A DNA stretch of 64,000 nt from JAAZHD01 sp012510895 (GTDB taxonomy: Bacteria > Bacillota > Clostridia > Caldicoprobacterales > DTU083): assembly GCA_050951465.1 (NCBI GenBank), contig JBMNJC010000010.1, positions 207,197 to 271,196 on the forward strand, given 5' to 3'. The notes below the pieces were generated by a model. The model was not told the DNA's origin and ran no database searches. It worked only from the letters and a program-made list of their open reading frames with translations. Position numbers and translations under genes: made by a program. This document shows positions 1-8,852 of this stretch, one piece after another; the first letter of the stretch is position 1; the number at the start of each line of letters is the position of its first letter.

Positions 1-686
1 TAAACCCAATAGAGGGATTTAAAAACATCTTTTCCAGGAAGGCCCTGCTGGACCTTGTGAAAAATTTTTTGAAGCTGATTCTGGTAAGCTATATTTCCTG
101 GTCTTACATCCGGGACAACCATCGGGACATTTTATATGCAGCTCACCGCAGCATTCATGGTGTGTTTCCCCTTGTAAAAGATTTTATCCTCGGCCTGATG
201 ACAAGGGTGGGGATAAGCCTCTTTATACTGGCTGTCCTGGATTATATGGTTCAGCGCTATAATTTCCTTAAGAATTTGAGAATGACCAGGGAGGAAGTCA
301 AGGAAGAAATAAAGGAAATGGAGGGGGACCCGCAGCTAAGGTCCTTAAGGAGGCAGAAGCAGCGGCAGCTGGCTATGAGCCGCATGATCTCCCAGGTGCC
401 GGATTCCACAGTAGTAGTAACCAACCCCACCCATTTTGCCGTGGCCTTAAAATATGATGAATCAACTCATGATGCTCCTGTGGTACTGGCCAAAGGAGCA
501 GACTATCTGGCTGGGAAAATACGCCGGATAGCAGAAGAGGAAAAGATTCCCGTCATTGAAAACAAGCTCCTTGCCAGGGCCTTGTATCAAAAAGGCCAGG
601 TTGGACAGGAGATTCCGCTGGAATTATACCAGGCTGTGGCAGAAGTGCTGGCTATTGTTTATCGTATGGAGGGAAGGACCGTATAG
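1..686 (+). CDS. flhB: FlhB, flagellar export gate protein (3' part only)
   Basis: The gene runs in from the left edge. The reading frame is open from base 3 and encodes NPIEGFKNIFSRKALLD, typical of the FlhB segment before its last membrane helices. FlhB sits in the inner-membrane type III export gate of the flagellum. Its cytoplasmic domain self-cleaves between N and P of an NPTH motif to switch export from rod/hook to filament substrates. The motif VVVTNPTHFAVAL is intact here. The carboxy-terminal domain ends normally at TAG. The N-terminal transmembrane half and the start codon lie outside the window. The downstream order flhA-flhF is the usual one for Bacillota flagellar operons. Confidence 0.95.
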   Translation, partial: NPIEGFKNIFSRKALLDLVKNFLKLILVSYISWSYIRDNHRDILYAAHRSIHGVFPLVKDFILGLMTRVGISLFILAVLDYMVQRYNFLKNLRMTREEVKEEIKEMEGDPQLRSLRRQKQRQLAMSRMISQVPDSTVVVTNPTHFAVALKYDESTHDAPVVLAKGADYLAGKIRRIAEEEKIPVIENKLLARALYQKGQVGQEIPLELYQAVAEVLAIVYRMEGRTV

Positions 687-745
687 CAAGGCCCGGCCCG
701 GGACGCTTATGACAAGATGATGAGCAAGATAAGGATGAGACAGGA

Positions 746-2830
746 ATGTCAGTGAGAACAAAGGAACATTATTTAAAACCGGCTGATTATTTGGACGTAT
801 TAACAGCCTTCGGCGTGCTGGGCATAATCACCCTGATCATACTGCCCATACCCGCCGGTGTGCTTGATATGCTTCTGACCATTAATATTACCCTGTCCGT
901 GGTGGTATTGCTTTTGTCCATGTTTACCAAGGAAGTGCTGCAATTCTCGGTTTTTCCAACCCTCCTGCTGGTAACAACCCTGTTTCGCCTGGGGCTTAAC
1001 ATTTCTTCCACCCGGCTTATTCTGAGTAAGGGTTATGCAGGCAAAGTAGTGGAATCCTTTGGTGTTTTTGCCACAGGAGATAACTACATAGTAGGAGCCA
1101 TCATCTTTGTCATTATCGTAGTTATTCAGCTTATTGTAATTACCAACGGTTCCGGCAGGGTTTCGGAAGTATCCGCAAGATTTACTCTGGATGCCCTGCC
1201 CGGCAAGCAAATGAGCATAGATGCCGATTTAAACACCGGGGCAATCAGCGAAGAGGAAGCAAAGTTAAGAAGACAGAGGTTGCAGAAAGAGGCGGATTTC
1301 TACGGAGCTATGGATGGAGCCATGAAGTTTGTCAAGGGCGATGCCATTGCCGGTATCATTATCACCCTTATTAACTTTATCGGAGGAATTGCCATCTATG
1401 TTCTCCAGCAAGGTTATCCGATTATGGACGCCCTTTCTAAATTCGCCCTCTTAACCATAGGCGATGGGCTGGTCAGCCAGATTCCTTCCCTTATGATATC
1501 AGTTGCTGCGGGAATTCTGGTAACCCGGTCTGCATCAGATGAGAATTTTGGCACAGATCTTGGCCGTCAGTTATTTGCCTTTCCCAAGGTAATGGCCATC
1601 GCTTCAGTTGTCATATTAATTCTGGGAATGACACCGGGTTTGCCCACAATTCCCTTTTTGATACTGTCAGCCGGCTGTGGCGCAGGTGCCTATTTCATGC
1701 ATAAGGAGGAAAAAAATAAAGAAGTGCGGGAGCAGATTGCCGCCGCTGAGGAACGTTCTTCTGCTGCTTCGCAGCTTGAACCTGAGAGCCGATTGGAATT
1801 CCGGCAGGTGGAAACCCTTGAGGTGGAGCTGGGTTACGGACTGATTGAGCTTGCAGACGAAGATGCCGGCGGTGATTTATTGGAAAGGATATCCCGCATC
1901 AAAAGACAGTGTGCCCTGGAGATGGGGCTCATAGTTCACTCTATCCGAATTCGCGATAATTTACAGTTAAAAACCAATGAATACATAATAAAGATTAAGG
2001 GCATTGCGGTGGCCGGAGGTGAAGTCATGCCAAGGCATCTGCTGGCTATGAACCCTGCCGGCGAAGAGATAGATCTTAAAGGAATTCCTGCTGTTGAGCC
2101 TGCATTTGGACTTCCTGCCTTATGGATAGAAGAAAGGGACAGGGATGAGGCGGAGCTGAAAGGCTGCACAGTGGTGGATGCCGCCACTGTTTTGGTCACT
2201 CATCTGGGAGAAATAATAAAGACTCACAGCCATGAACTCATAGGCAGGCAGGAAGTGAAACAGATGATTGATGCATTAAGGGAAGATTACAGTGCAGTGA
2301 TCGAAGAGCTGGTTCCGAATCTAATGTCTCTGGGTGAAATTCAAAAGGTGCTGCAAAACCTATTAAGGGAAAATGTGCCGATTAAGGATCTGGTAAGCAT
2401 TCTGGAGACGCTGGCAGACTATGCGGGAAGCACAAAGAACCTGGAGATGCTGACCGAATATGTGAGATTCTCCTTAAGCAGAACCATTGTTCAGCCTTAT
2501 CTGAACGAAAAAAATACGCTGCAGGTTATTACAATTCACCCTTCACTGGAAAAGCATATTGCTGATAATATTCAGGTATCTTTTCAAGGCTCCTTCCCGG
2601 CCATTGAACCCAGCATTAACACAAAAATCCTGGAAGAAATCCACGGGCTTCTTGAGAATCTGTCCATGGCTCAGATTAAACCGGTCATTCTGGTATCTCC
2701 CAAAATCAGGGCGCCCTTCAAGCGGATGATTGAAATGGCCTTTCCTCAACTGGCTGTGCTGTCCTTGAATGAAGTGCCTAATTCAGTTGAAATCGAGGCA
2801 GTGGGGATGGTGAATTTACATGACAATTAA
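746..2830 (+). CDS. flhA: FlhA, flagellar type III export membrane protein
   Basis: The 694-residue protein has the normal FlhA length. The N-terminal half is hydrophobic with multiple membrane segments (from about residue 17 to 320) and includes the conserved cytoplasmic loop with GKQMSIDADLN. The C-terminal half is the soluble domain that forms the nonameric ring and docks export chaperones. The ATG is preceded by a GACAGGA ribosome binding site. The gene lies 59 bases after flhB, and its stop is overlapped by the start of flhF, so the genes are probably co-transcribed and translationally coupled. Nothing looks truncated. Confidence 0.97.
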   Translation: MSVRTKEHYLKPADYLDVLTAFGVLGIITLIILPIPAGVLDMLLTINITLSVVVLLLSMFTKEVLQFSVFPTLLLVTTLFRLGLNISSTRLILSKGYAGKVVESFGVFATGDNYIVGAIIFVIIVVIQLIVITNGSGRVSEVSARFTLDALPGKQMSIDADLNTGAISEEEAKLRRQRLQKEADFYGAMDGAMKFVKGDAIAGIIITLINFIGGIAIYVLQQGYPIMDALSKFALLTIGDGLVSQIPSLMISVAAGILVTRSASDENFGTDLGRQLFAFPKVMAIASVVILILGMTPGLPTIPFLILSAGCGAGAYFMHKEEKNKEVREQIAAAEERSSAASQLEPESRLEFRQVETLEVELGYGLIELADEDAGGDLLERISRIKRQCALEMGLIVHSIRIRDNLQLKTNEYIIKIKGIAVAGGEVMPRHLLAMNPAGEEIDLKGIPAVEPAFGLPALWIEERDRDEAELKGCTVVDAATVLVTHLGEIIKTHSHELIGRQEVKQMIDALREDYSAVIEELVPNLMSLGEIQKVLQNLLRENVPIKDLVSILETLADYAGSTKNLEMLTEYVRFSLSRTIVQPYLNEKNTLQVITIHPSLEKHIADNIQVSFQGSFPAIEPSINTKILEEIHGLLENLSMAQIKPVILVSPKIRAPFKRMIEMAFPQLAVLSLNEVPNSVEIEAVGMVNLHDN

Positions 2831-3878
2831 AAGGTATTTGGCAAAAGACATGAATGAAGCCATGACCCTCATACGATATGAACTGGGAAGGGATGCAGTT
2901 ATTATAAGCAGCCGGTGGATACGGAAGAAAGGCATAAAAAACCTTTTCAAAAAAAAGGTACTGGAGGTAACTGCTGCAGCTCAGGCTCCATCAGGCTATC
3001 CGTCTTCTGCCGGTTCCCGCAGTCGGGAGCTGGAAAAGGAAGTACGGGAATTAAAAGAGATGGTAAGCCTTCTGATGGAGGAGAAGAAAAAAAGCAGTGC
3101 AGGTGAAGAAAGGTTCAGTTCCATGATAAAACAGCATTTTGAAAGAATGGATCTGGACGATGATATCATGAAGGATTTTTTCCGTTTCTGCAGGAAGCCG
3201 GAAAACCAACCACTGACCCTGCAGAGAATCGGCGGTTATTTTAAAAACCGTCTTAAGGGAAGCCTTGCTGATATAGAGAAAACCGGTAAAAGGGTATGGG
3301 CCTTTATCGGACCAACCGGCGTGGGCAAGACCACAACCATTGCCAAGCTTGCCGCACTTGAAGCATTGAAGAACAGAAAAAAGGTCGGGCTTGTTACCAC
3401 GGATACCTTTCGAATCGGAGCAGTGGAGCAGTTGAAAACCTATGCTGATATACTTCATATACCCTTGGAGGTTGTAACCACTGAAGAGGAAATGGCCAAA
3501 GCCATGAAACGCCTGAAGGACTGCGACCGGATTTTGATTGATTCCACGGGAAGGAATTCCAGGGCTAAAGAACAATTACAGGAGACTAAGAATCTTCTGC
3601 GTCCCATTCCTGACAGGAATAATATTCTGGTTGTAAGCGCCGCCACACGCAGGATGGACTTAGAGCTCATATTGAATAACTATAAAGAAATCGGATACGA
3701 TTATGTTCTGCTGACAAAACTCGATGAGACCCAGTGCTACGGCAGTATACTCAATATAAGTTATTATTCAGGAAAGCCTCTTTGCTATCTTACTACCGGG
3801 CAGATTGTTCCCGAAGATATAAAAAATGCCTCTATGGAGAACCTTCTGGAATATCTTTTCATGGGGGTGGATGCATAA
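2820..3878 (+). CDS. flhF: FlhF, SRP-type GTPase for flagellar placement
   Basis: A 352-residue protein with a variable N-terminal B domain (about 1-110, with a charged helical stretch at 67-95) followed by the NG GTPase core. The P-loop GPTGVGKTTT lies near residues 164-173, followed by DTFRIGAVEQLKTYA and the TKLDE specificity motif. FlhF is a paralogue of Ffh and FtsY and sets flagellar number and position, working with the ATPase FlhG. The ATG overlaps the flhA stop by 11 bases, which indicates coupling. The next gene begins directly after the flhF stop codon. Confidence 0.95.
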   Translation: MTIKRYLAKDMNEAMTLIRYELGRDAVIISSRWIRKKGIKNLFKKKVLEVTAAAQAPSGYPSSAGSRSRELEKEVRELKEMVSLLMEEKKKSSAGEERFSSMIKQHFERMDLDDDIMKDFFRFCRKPENQPLTLQRIGGYFKNRLKGSLADIEKTGKRVWAFIGPTGVGKTTTIAKLAALEALKNRKKVGLVTTDTFRIGAVEQLKTYADILHIPLEVVTTEEEMAKAMKRLKDCDRILIDSTGRNSRAKEQLQETKNLLRPIPDRNNILVVSAATRRMDLELILNNYKEIGYDYVLLTKLDETQCYGSILNISYYSGKPLCYLTTGQIVPEDIKNASMENLLEYLFMGVDA

Positions 3879-4670
3879 TTGGATCAGGCAGAACTATTGC
3901 GGGAGATGGTGAGAAAGGAAACCGGCCTTCTTAAAGGTGAAAACAGAAATGCAATTGAGATCTATGCCCTTGTTTCCGGCAGAAAGGGCATTGTAAAAAC
4001 AGATTTTTTGATGGATTTAGCCGCTGCACTTAAAAAGAAGGGCAGGAAGCCCCTTCTCATGCTTCCCCGGCCCTCTGTTGCCAAGCCGTCCTGCCGCCAG
4101 GAATTGCCGCCATGGCTGTTTAACGGAAGCCTCCGGTCCGTTTCGGATACGGACGTAATAGATATAGATTATGAAGGAATAAAAATCCTCTTATTCGATT
4201 ACTGCCTGTCAGAAGCTTTCGCAGATAAGTTTCTTAAGTTAAATGATGTTGATATAATCCTGGCAGATGCCGGCGGGGGAATTAATTTAAACACCTTGTC
4301 CCTTATCTCCTTTTCCCAGAAAGTTATTCTGATCACCCCTCCCGGACCTTCTGATTTAGCTGATGCCTACCGGCTTGTTAAAGTTATGGAGCAGTGCAAC
4401 CTGAGCAAGGATGTCAGGGTAGTGATTGACCGCTGCCCCGATTTTCCCTCGGGAATGGATGCCTATGACAGACTGCACAGCACCTCTGGGGCTTTTTTAA
4501 ATAAGCCTCTGAAAAACCTGGGCTGTATTATAAACGGTGCTTTGGCAGATAAACAAGCTGATGAAAAAGAAATAAATGAAATTGCAGAGGCTGTTATGAA
4601 GGAGCAAAGCAGCAGCCGCATTTACTCTATGGAACAGGTTTATGAGCGGCTCAAGAAAGTATACCTTTAA
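3879..4670 (+). CDS. flhG: FlhG/YlxH-like MinD-family protein with degenerate P-loop
   Basis: Position between flhF and fliA, length (263 residues) and a segment reading LADAGGGINLNTLSLI followed by ITPPGPSDLADAYRL identify a FlhG (MinD/ParA-type) protein. That segment is the family's DTGAG and TTPEPTS..DAY region. The deviant Walker A box, usually KGGVGKT, reads RKGIVKT at residues 35-41. The signature lysine is arginine and the glycine before the catalytic lysine is valine. ATP binding or dimerisation may be impaired, although the second lysine and threonine remain. The TTG start directly follows the flhF stop and sits behind GGGGGTGG. FlhG normally stimulates FlhF GTPase activity and limits flagellar number. 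Confidence 0.85.
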   Translation: MDQAELLREMVRKETGLLKGENRNAIEIYALVSGRKGIVKTDFLMDLAAALKKKGRKPLLMLPRPSVAKPSCRQELPPWLFNGSLRSVSDTDVIDIDYEGIKILLFDYCLSEAFADKFLKLNDVDIILADAGGGINLNTLSLISFSQKVILITPPGPSDLADAYRLVKVMEQCNLSKDVRVVIDRCPDFPSGMDAYDRLHSTSGAFLNKPLKNLGCIINGALADKQADEKEINEIAEAVMKEQSSSRIYSMEQVYERLKKVYL

Positions 4671-4693
4671 TACAGGCAAAAGGACAGTCAATA

Positions 4694-5410
4694 ATGAATA
4701 CGTATGAGCAGAAACAAGAGCTGGAATCTGTAATAATTGAGCATATTCCTCTAATCAAAAGAATCGTAAGCCGGATCAATCTGAAGCAGACGGAATATGA
4801 AAGGGAAGACCTGCTTCATATAGGTGTATTGGGCTTGATTGAAGCTTATAAACGCTATGATGCCAAAAAAGGAGTTCCTTTTGAACACTTTGCCAAGTGG
4901 CGGATCAAAGGTTCTATCATTGACGAGTTGAGGAAAAACGGCAGGCTTTCCCGAGGAAAGATGGACAGGATCAATGAATACTATCGGGTACAGAACGAAC
5001 TGCAGCAGAAACTTCAAAGGGAACCCGCAGCAGAGGAAATCTGCCGGGCTATGTCAGTTACCCGGGAAGAGCTGTATGAAATTCAGGATAATATTCATTA
5101 TCTTTCCCAGTATTCTCTGGAGGATGTTTTGTTTGCCGGACAGGAAGGAGAGTATAAGCTCATGGATATTATAGAGGACAAGGAGACCCCGGCACCGGAT
5201 GAGAGAGTTCTGGAGAAGGAAAGGAAGGAGATCCTGGCTCAGGCAGTAGAAAAGCTGACTGAAAGAGAGCAACTGGTATTAAGCCTTTACTATGAGGAAG
5301 AGCTTACCTTAAGAGAGATTGCAGAAGTTCTTGGGGTGACCCTGTCCAGGGTTTCACAGATTCACGGACAAATCCTGGGAAAATTGAGGAGGCTAATGGA
5401 AAACGCATAG
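4694..5410 (+). CDS. fliA: RNA polymerase sigma factor for flagellar operon (FliA/SigD)
   Basis: A 238-residue sigma-70 family factor of the FliA/WhiG/SigD group. Region 2 includes EREDLLHIGVLGLIEAYKRYD and FAKWRIKGSIIDELRK. Region 4 ends with a helix-turn-helix reading LTLREIAEVLGVTLSRVSQIH. It would direct transcription of late flagellar and chemotaxis genes. The ATG follows AAAGGAC and is 23 bases behind the flhG stop, so it is in the same operon. No anti-sigma factor FlgM is visible nearby. Confidence 0.95.
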   Translation: MNTYEQKQELESVIIEHIPLIKRIVSRINLKQTEYEREDLLHIGVLGLIEAYKRYDAKKGVPFEHFAKWRIKGSIIDELRKNGRLSRGKMDRINEYYRVQNELQQKLQREPAAEEICRAMSVTREELYEIQDNIHYLSQYSLEDVLFAGQEGEYKLMDIIEDKETPAPDERVLEKERKEILAQAVEKLTEREQLVLSLYYEEELTLREIAEVLGVTLSRVSQIHGQILGKLRRLMENA

Positions 5411-5423
5411 GAAGGATGTAGTG

Positions 5424-5759
5424 ATGATCTGGTTTTTATCTGTCATAGGCTTATCGCTGGTTATTTATGGAGGATATTTAATAAAAAAGGAGAATATAGA
5501 AAAAAGAGGAGAAAGCTTTAATCAAATACTGGAGGATAAAAGGGAAGACAGAGACGGCTCTGTTGAGCTGGCAGCAATCACTTATGAAATGCAGGCCAGG
5601 CTGGCTTCCGTAGAAGACAAGCTGGATAAGGTTTTACTCCAGGCCGCTGAAATACAACAGGGCAGCGGCCGTGCTGAAGAAGATCACAGTCTTGTTTTAT
5701 TAAACGAGAACAGGGGGGAAGTACAATCAATACGAAAATTATTAAAAGATTTAAGGTGA
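5424..5759 (+). CDS. Small membrane-anchored protein of the flagellar operon (DUF6115-like)
   Basis: A protein of about 111 residues with one N-terminal membrane helix (about 1-17) and a charged, probably coiled-coil cytoplasmic part (YEMQARLASVEDKLDKVLLQ). Clostridial flagellar operons often carry a protein of this kind directly after fliA; I recall it as DUF6115 but cannot verify the family here. I chose the ATG at 5424 over the GTG at 5421 because it lies a better distance (7 bases) from AGGAAGG. Function is unknown. The position suggests a role linked to the basal body or its placement. Confidence 0.7.
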   Translation: MIWFLSVIGLSLVIYGGYLIKKENIEKRGESFNQILEDKREDRDGSVELAAITYEMQARLASVEDKLDKVLLQAAEIQQGSGRAEEDHSLVLLNENRGEVQSIRKLLKDLR

Positions 5760-5929
5760 TCATAACTGACGGCAGGTTCATCATGGGTATAGGCATAGGA
5801 ATACTCTTTACCCTGCTGTTCATAAATTCTTTTTCCGCCCCTGATCTTTCTCCCTTGGAAATTGAGACCCGGGCCAGGGCCATGGGCATGATATATGAAG
5901 ATGAAATAAAAGCAATTTCAGACAATTAA
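5756..5929 (+). CDS. Very small membrane protein in the flagellar operon
   Basis: A 57-residue frame starting at a GTG that overlaps the preceding TGA, with an internal ATG at 5783 as an alternative start (48 residues). It encodes a short membrane helix (GIGIGILFTLLFINSF) followed by LSPLEIETRARAMGMIYEDE. The E-I-x-x-R-A-x-x-x-G-M-x-Y pattern resembles short membrane proteins of Bacillota annotated as MltG/YceG-like, which is a recollection rather than a search result. The frame is also open upstream without a canonical start. It is coupled to the gene before it and ends 13 bases before flgF. It probably represents a real conserved small protein. Confidence 0.55.
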   Translation: MIITDGRFIMGIGIGILFTLLFINSFSAPDLSPLEIETRARAMGMIYEDEIKAISDN

Positions 5930-5942
5930 GGAGTTGAAGAAA

Positions 5943-6698
5943 GTGATACGATCCTTATACACCGGTGCAATGGGAATGATTGTGCAGGAAAAGCGTCAGG
6001 AAAGCGTTTCAAATAACCTTTCCAATATAGAGACCAATTCCTTTAAGCAGCAAGCTATTATTGCTTCCGCCTCATTTGAAAAAAGTGTTCTGAACAGGGC
6101 AAATGATCCGGGAAATCGGCTGACTTCCATTGGAAGCATGCACTTTGGCATTTCCGTAGATGACTCCTATATCAATTTTGAACAGGGCATTTTAAAAGAG
6201 ACGGGAAGGCCGCTGGACTTTGCTATAGACGGAGAAGGCTTTTTTACGGTTCAGCTTCCAAATGGAGAACATGTCTATACAAGGGATGGCAGTTTTCGTC
6301 TGAATGCCTGGGGAGAACTGGTCACCAAAGAAGGCCTCCTGGTCTTAGGCAGTGAGGGGGAACCCATTTATCTGGGTACTGAAGACTTCACCGCAGATGC
6401 CCGGGGCGGGATACTGACACAGGAAGGCAGTTATGCAACCCTTGGCATAGTAACCTTTGCCGACCTGCAGAATCTGCAGAAAATCGGCGATAATTTATAC
6501 ACATTAAAGGCAGGAGAGGCAGAGGCAGCCAATAACTTTTCCCTGAGGCAGGGTTTTCTGGAGGGTTCAAATGTAAATGCCCTTGATGAACTGGTAAAGA
6601 TGATCGAAATCTCAAGAAGTTTTGAATCCAATCAAAGAGTTCTGCAATCTGTTGATGAAACTTTAGGCAAGGCTGTAAATGAAGTTGGACGATTATAA
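5943..6698 (+). CDS. flgF: Flagellar basal-body rod protein (FlgF/FlhO type)
   Basis: A 251-residue rod protein of the FlgF/FlgG family. The N-terminus reads MIRSLYTGAMGMIVQ and contains NNLSNIETNSFKQQ, the rod signature. The C-terminal helix contains SNVNALDELVKMIEISRSFE. The start is set at GTG 5943 because AGGAG at 5929-5933 is nine bases upstream and the family begins M-[IL]-R-x-L-Y-T; an in-frame TTG at 5934 is too close to that site. Exported without a signal peptide, it assembles in the proximal or distal rod. The paired gene immediately downstream fits the flhO-flhP arrangement of Bacillus. Confidence 0.9.
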   Translation: MIRSLYTGAMGMIVQEKRQESVSNNLSNIETNSFKQQAIIASASFEKSVLNRANDPGNRLTSIGSMHFGISVDDSYINFEQGILKETGRPLDFAIDGEGFFTVQLPNGEHVYTRDGSFRLNAWGELVTKEGLLVLGSEGEPIYLGTEDFTADARGGILTQEGSYATLGIVTFADLQNLQKIGDNLYTLKAGEAEAANNFSLRQGFLEGSNVNALDELVKMIEISRSFESNQRVLQSVDETLGKAVNEVGRL

Positions 6699-6712
6699 GA
6701 GGAGGCAGTCGG

Positions 6713-7501
6713 ATGAACAGGATATTGCAAACAGGGCGTACAGGCCTGGACAGCATGCAGAGAAAGATGGATGCCGTTGCCCATAACATTTCAAATGTCC
6801 AGACTACCGGATATAAACCTTTGAAAGTAAATTTTGCCGATCTCATATACGACAGGGCCCCTGTCAGGGGCGTTCCCTTAACCTCTGAGGCAAGAGAAAA
6901 GCCCATAGAAACAGGTACAGGAAGCAGGGTAAAAACATTAATGCGGCGGTTTGAACAGGGCAATTTGCAGGAAACATCAAACCCGCTGGATTTGGCCATT
7001 CAAGGCCGGGGTTTTTTCGGAGTGCAGGATCCTGAAGGGAATGTTTATCTTACCAGGGACGGAGCCTTTTCAATAGATGCAAATGGCAATCTGGTTGACA
7101 GTCAGGGTAATTTGCTGATTTGGTATTCTTTTTCAGATGAGGCTGTTCATTTTGGCAGCAAAGAGAATATAACCGTTGATGAAAGGGGCATTATTACCAT
7201 ATCTGATGAGACAGGACAACCTGTTGCAGCAGGTATGATAGCGCTGTTCGATGTAACTGACAAAAGCATGCTTTTTAGTGTGGGCGATAATTATTATACC
7301 TTAGAAGATCAGGAAGCTTTGGCAGATATCACCCTGATCAATGACAGCAAAATACTCCAGGGCTGTTTGGAAAGTTCGGCAGTTGATATGACGAAAGAAC
7401 TGACCGAAATGCTGATTACTCAGCGGGCATACCAAATCAACGCAAGGAGTATTCATGCAGCGGATGAAATGTGGGGCATGGTTAATCAGTTAAGAAGATA
7501 A
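6713..7501 (+). CDS. flgG: Flagellar basal-body rod protein FlgG (FlhP type)
   Basis: A 262-residue rod protein. The N-terminal helix contains AVAHNISNVQTTGYKPL, the rod signature. The C-terminal helix reads MTKELTEMLITQRAYQINARS, closely matching FlgG. FlgG forms the distal rod just below the hook. The ATG follows GAGGAGG and is 14 bases after the previous stop. It is the last flagellar gene in this operon. Only nine bases separate it from the end of the convergent gene, and no intrinsic terminator is visible between them. Confidence 0.92.
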   Translation: MNRILQTGRTGLDSMQRKMDAVAHNISNVQTTGYKPLKVNFADLIYDRAPVRGVPLTSEAREKPIETGTGSRVKTLMRRFEQGNLQETSNPLDLAIQGRGFFGVQDPEGNVYLTRDGAFSIDANGNLVDSQGNLLIWYSFSDEAVHFGSKENITVDERGIITISDETGQPVAAGMIALFDVTDKSMLFSVGDNYYTLEDQEALADITLINDSKILQGCLESSAVDMTKELTEMLITQRAYQINARSIHAADEMWGMVNQLRR

Positions 7502-7510
7502 ACCGCTGTC

Positions 7511-8704
7511 TTACTTGGTAAAATTATCAAAGTAGCCTTGTATATAAACAACAGGTGTACCCTTATCCCCGCTGCCGGATATCAGGTCAGCGAGAGATCC
7601 GATTAAATCGGTGAGCCGGCGGGGAGTAGTGCCTTGGGAGGCCATGCTTCCCTTAAGGTCAGGACTCTTGTTCTTAATATAGTCTGCAATGGCTTTTTTT
7701 TGTTCTTCTCCTCTTAAATGACCGAAATAATTGTCAGCCAGGTACTTCAGTTTTACTTCATTTGGCGTTCCTTCCAAACCCTTTGTATATGCCGGAGAAA
7801 CCACAGGGTCAGCCAATTCCCAAATTTTTCCCACCGGGTCCTTGAAGGCACCGTCGCCATATACCATTACTTCTACATTCTTCCCTGTTTTTTCCTTCAT
7901 TACCGCTTGTATTTTTTCTACCAGAGCCTGGCAGTCCCGCGGAAAGAGTTTCACTTCGTTTTCGGTTGCCTTATTGGATCCCAGCAGACCGTATTCTTCG
8001 TTGTAACCATTGCCGTCTATTGGAGCTGTAAGAATGTCTTCCAGACCGTAGACTTTATCAGCCCCGTTGGCATTAAGGATTCGTCTGGTTTTGGCCCTTG
8101 TGTGAATATCACAAATCAATATGCTTTTAGTGTATTCCAGTATGGTAAGAGGGTTATTGGAAAAAATGATTTCGCATTTCCTGCCCGTCTCCTCCACAAT
8201 GGATTCATAATATTCTATATAATTAACCCCGGTAAAAGGATGTTTGGGAGTTCCGAAATAATAAATAAATTCTTCTTTGGTCAGTACATCAGACCAGGGA
8301 TTTATATTTTTTTCATCCAGCAGGTCCGGATCGATCAGATGATTTCCCACTTCATCAGCAGGGTAACTTAACAATAAAACAATTTTTTCGGCGGCTCCCT
8401 TGGCTATGCCTTTAAGACAGGTGCCAAACCGGTTGCGGCTGAGTATGGGAAAGACCAGACCGATTGTATCTTCACCATATTTTGAACGAATATCCTCTGC
8501 TATGGCATCTACGCTTGCATAGTTGCCCTGAGCGCGTCCCACGACCGATTCCGTTATAGCAATAATATCCCTGTCCCCTATGGCAAAACCTTCTGCCTCA
8601 GATGCCTTCAAAACGCACTCCGGCACAAGCTGTTCCAGGTTGTCCCCCTTGTTGATAATGGGAGTGCGAATTCCCCGTGCTACAGTTCCTACCATTCTTT
8701 CCAT
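7511..8704 (-). CDS. Coenzyme F420-0:L-glutamate ligase (CofE)-like protein
   Basis: A 397-residue protein whose N-terminal part resembles the CofE fold: TPIINKGDNLEQLV, then DRDIIAITESVVGRAQGNY and FPILSRNRF. CofE adds glutamate to F420-0 in archaea and actinobacteria. Many Clostridia without F420 carry this longer homologue, whose substrate is unknown to me. The ATG sits behind GGAGACATGTT. It is transcribed divergently from the LysR gene at 8853, whose product may regulate it. No F420 biosynthesis gene is visible in the window. Confidence 0.8.
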   Translation of the reverse strand: MERMVGTVARGIRTPIINKGDNLEQLVPECVLKASEAEGFAIGDRDIIAITESVVGRAQGNYASVDAIAEDIRSKYGEDTIGLVFPILSRNRFGTCLKGIAKGAAEKIVLLLSYPADEVGNHLIDPDLLDEKNINPWSDVLTKEEFIYYFGTPKHPFTGVNYIEYYESIVEETGRKCEIIFSNNPLTILEYTKSILICDIHTRAKTRRILNANGADKVYGLEDILTAPIDGNGYNEEYGLLGSNKATENEVKLFPRDCQALVEKIQAVMKEKTGKNVEVMVYGDGAFKDPVGKIWELADPVVSPAYTKGLEGTPNEVKLKYLADNYFGHLRGEEQKKAIADYIKNKSPDLKGSMASQGTTPRRLTDLIGSLADLISGSGDKGTPVVYIQGYFDNFTK

Positions 8705-8768
8705 AACATGTCTCCTTTTTCCTTGCTTTCTGTCGGCTTAGAATGAATTTTGAATTTATTTTTTGTAT

Positions 8769-8813
8769 TACCATAATTCCACAATTGTAGTATACATCTT
8801 TTTATGGTATAAG
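8769..8813 (+). promoter_or_regulatory. lysR promoter with inverted repeats (candidate LysR operator)
   Basis: A -35-like TTGTAG at 8785 and a -10-like TATAAG at 8808 are separated by 17 bases. An 8-base inverted repeat, TACCATAA at 8769 and TTATGGTA at 8802, flanks the palindrome ACAATTGT at 8781. Such repeats in a divergent intergenic region are where LysR-type regulators usually bind. The assignment to the adjacent regulator is inference. Confidence 0.5.
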
Positions 8814-8852
8814 TAAAATAACCAAACATAATAATAGGCATAAGGTGAGCTT

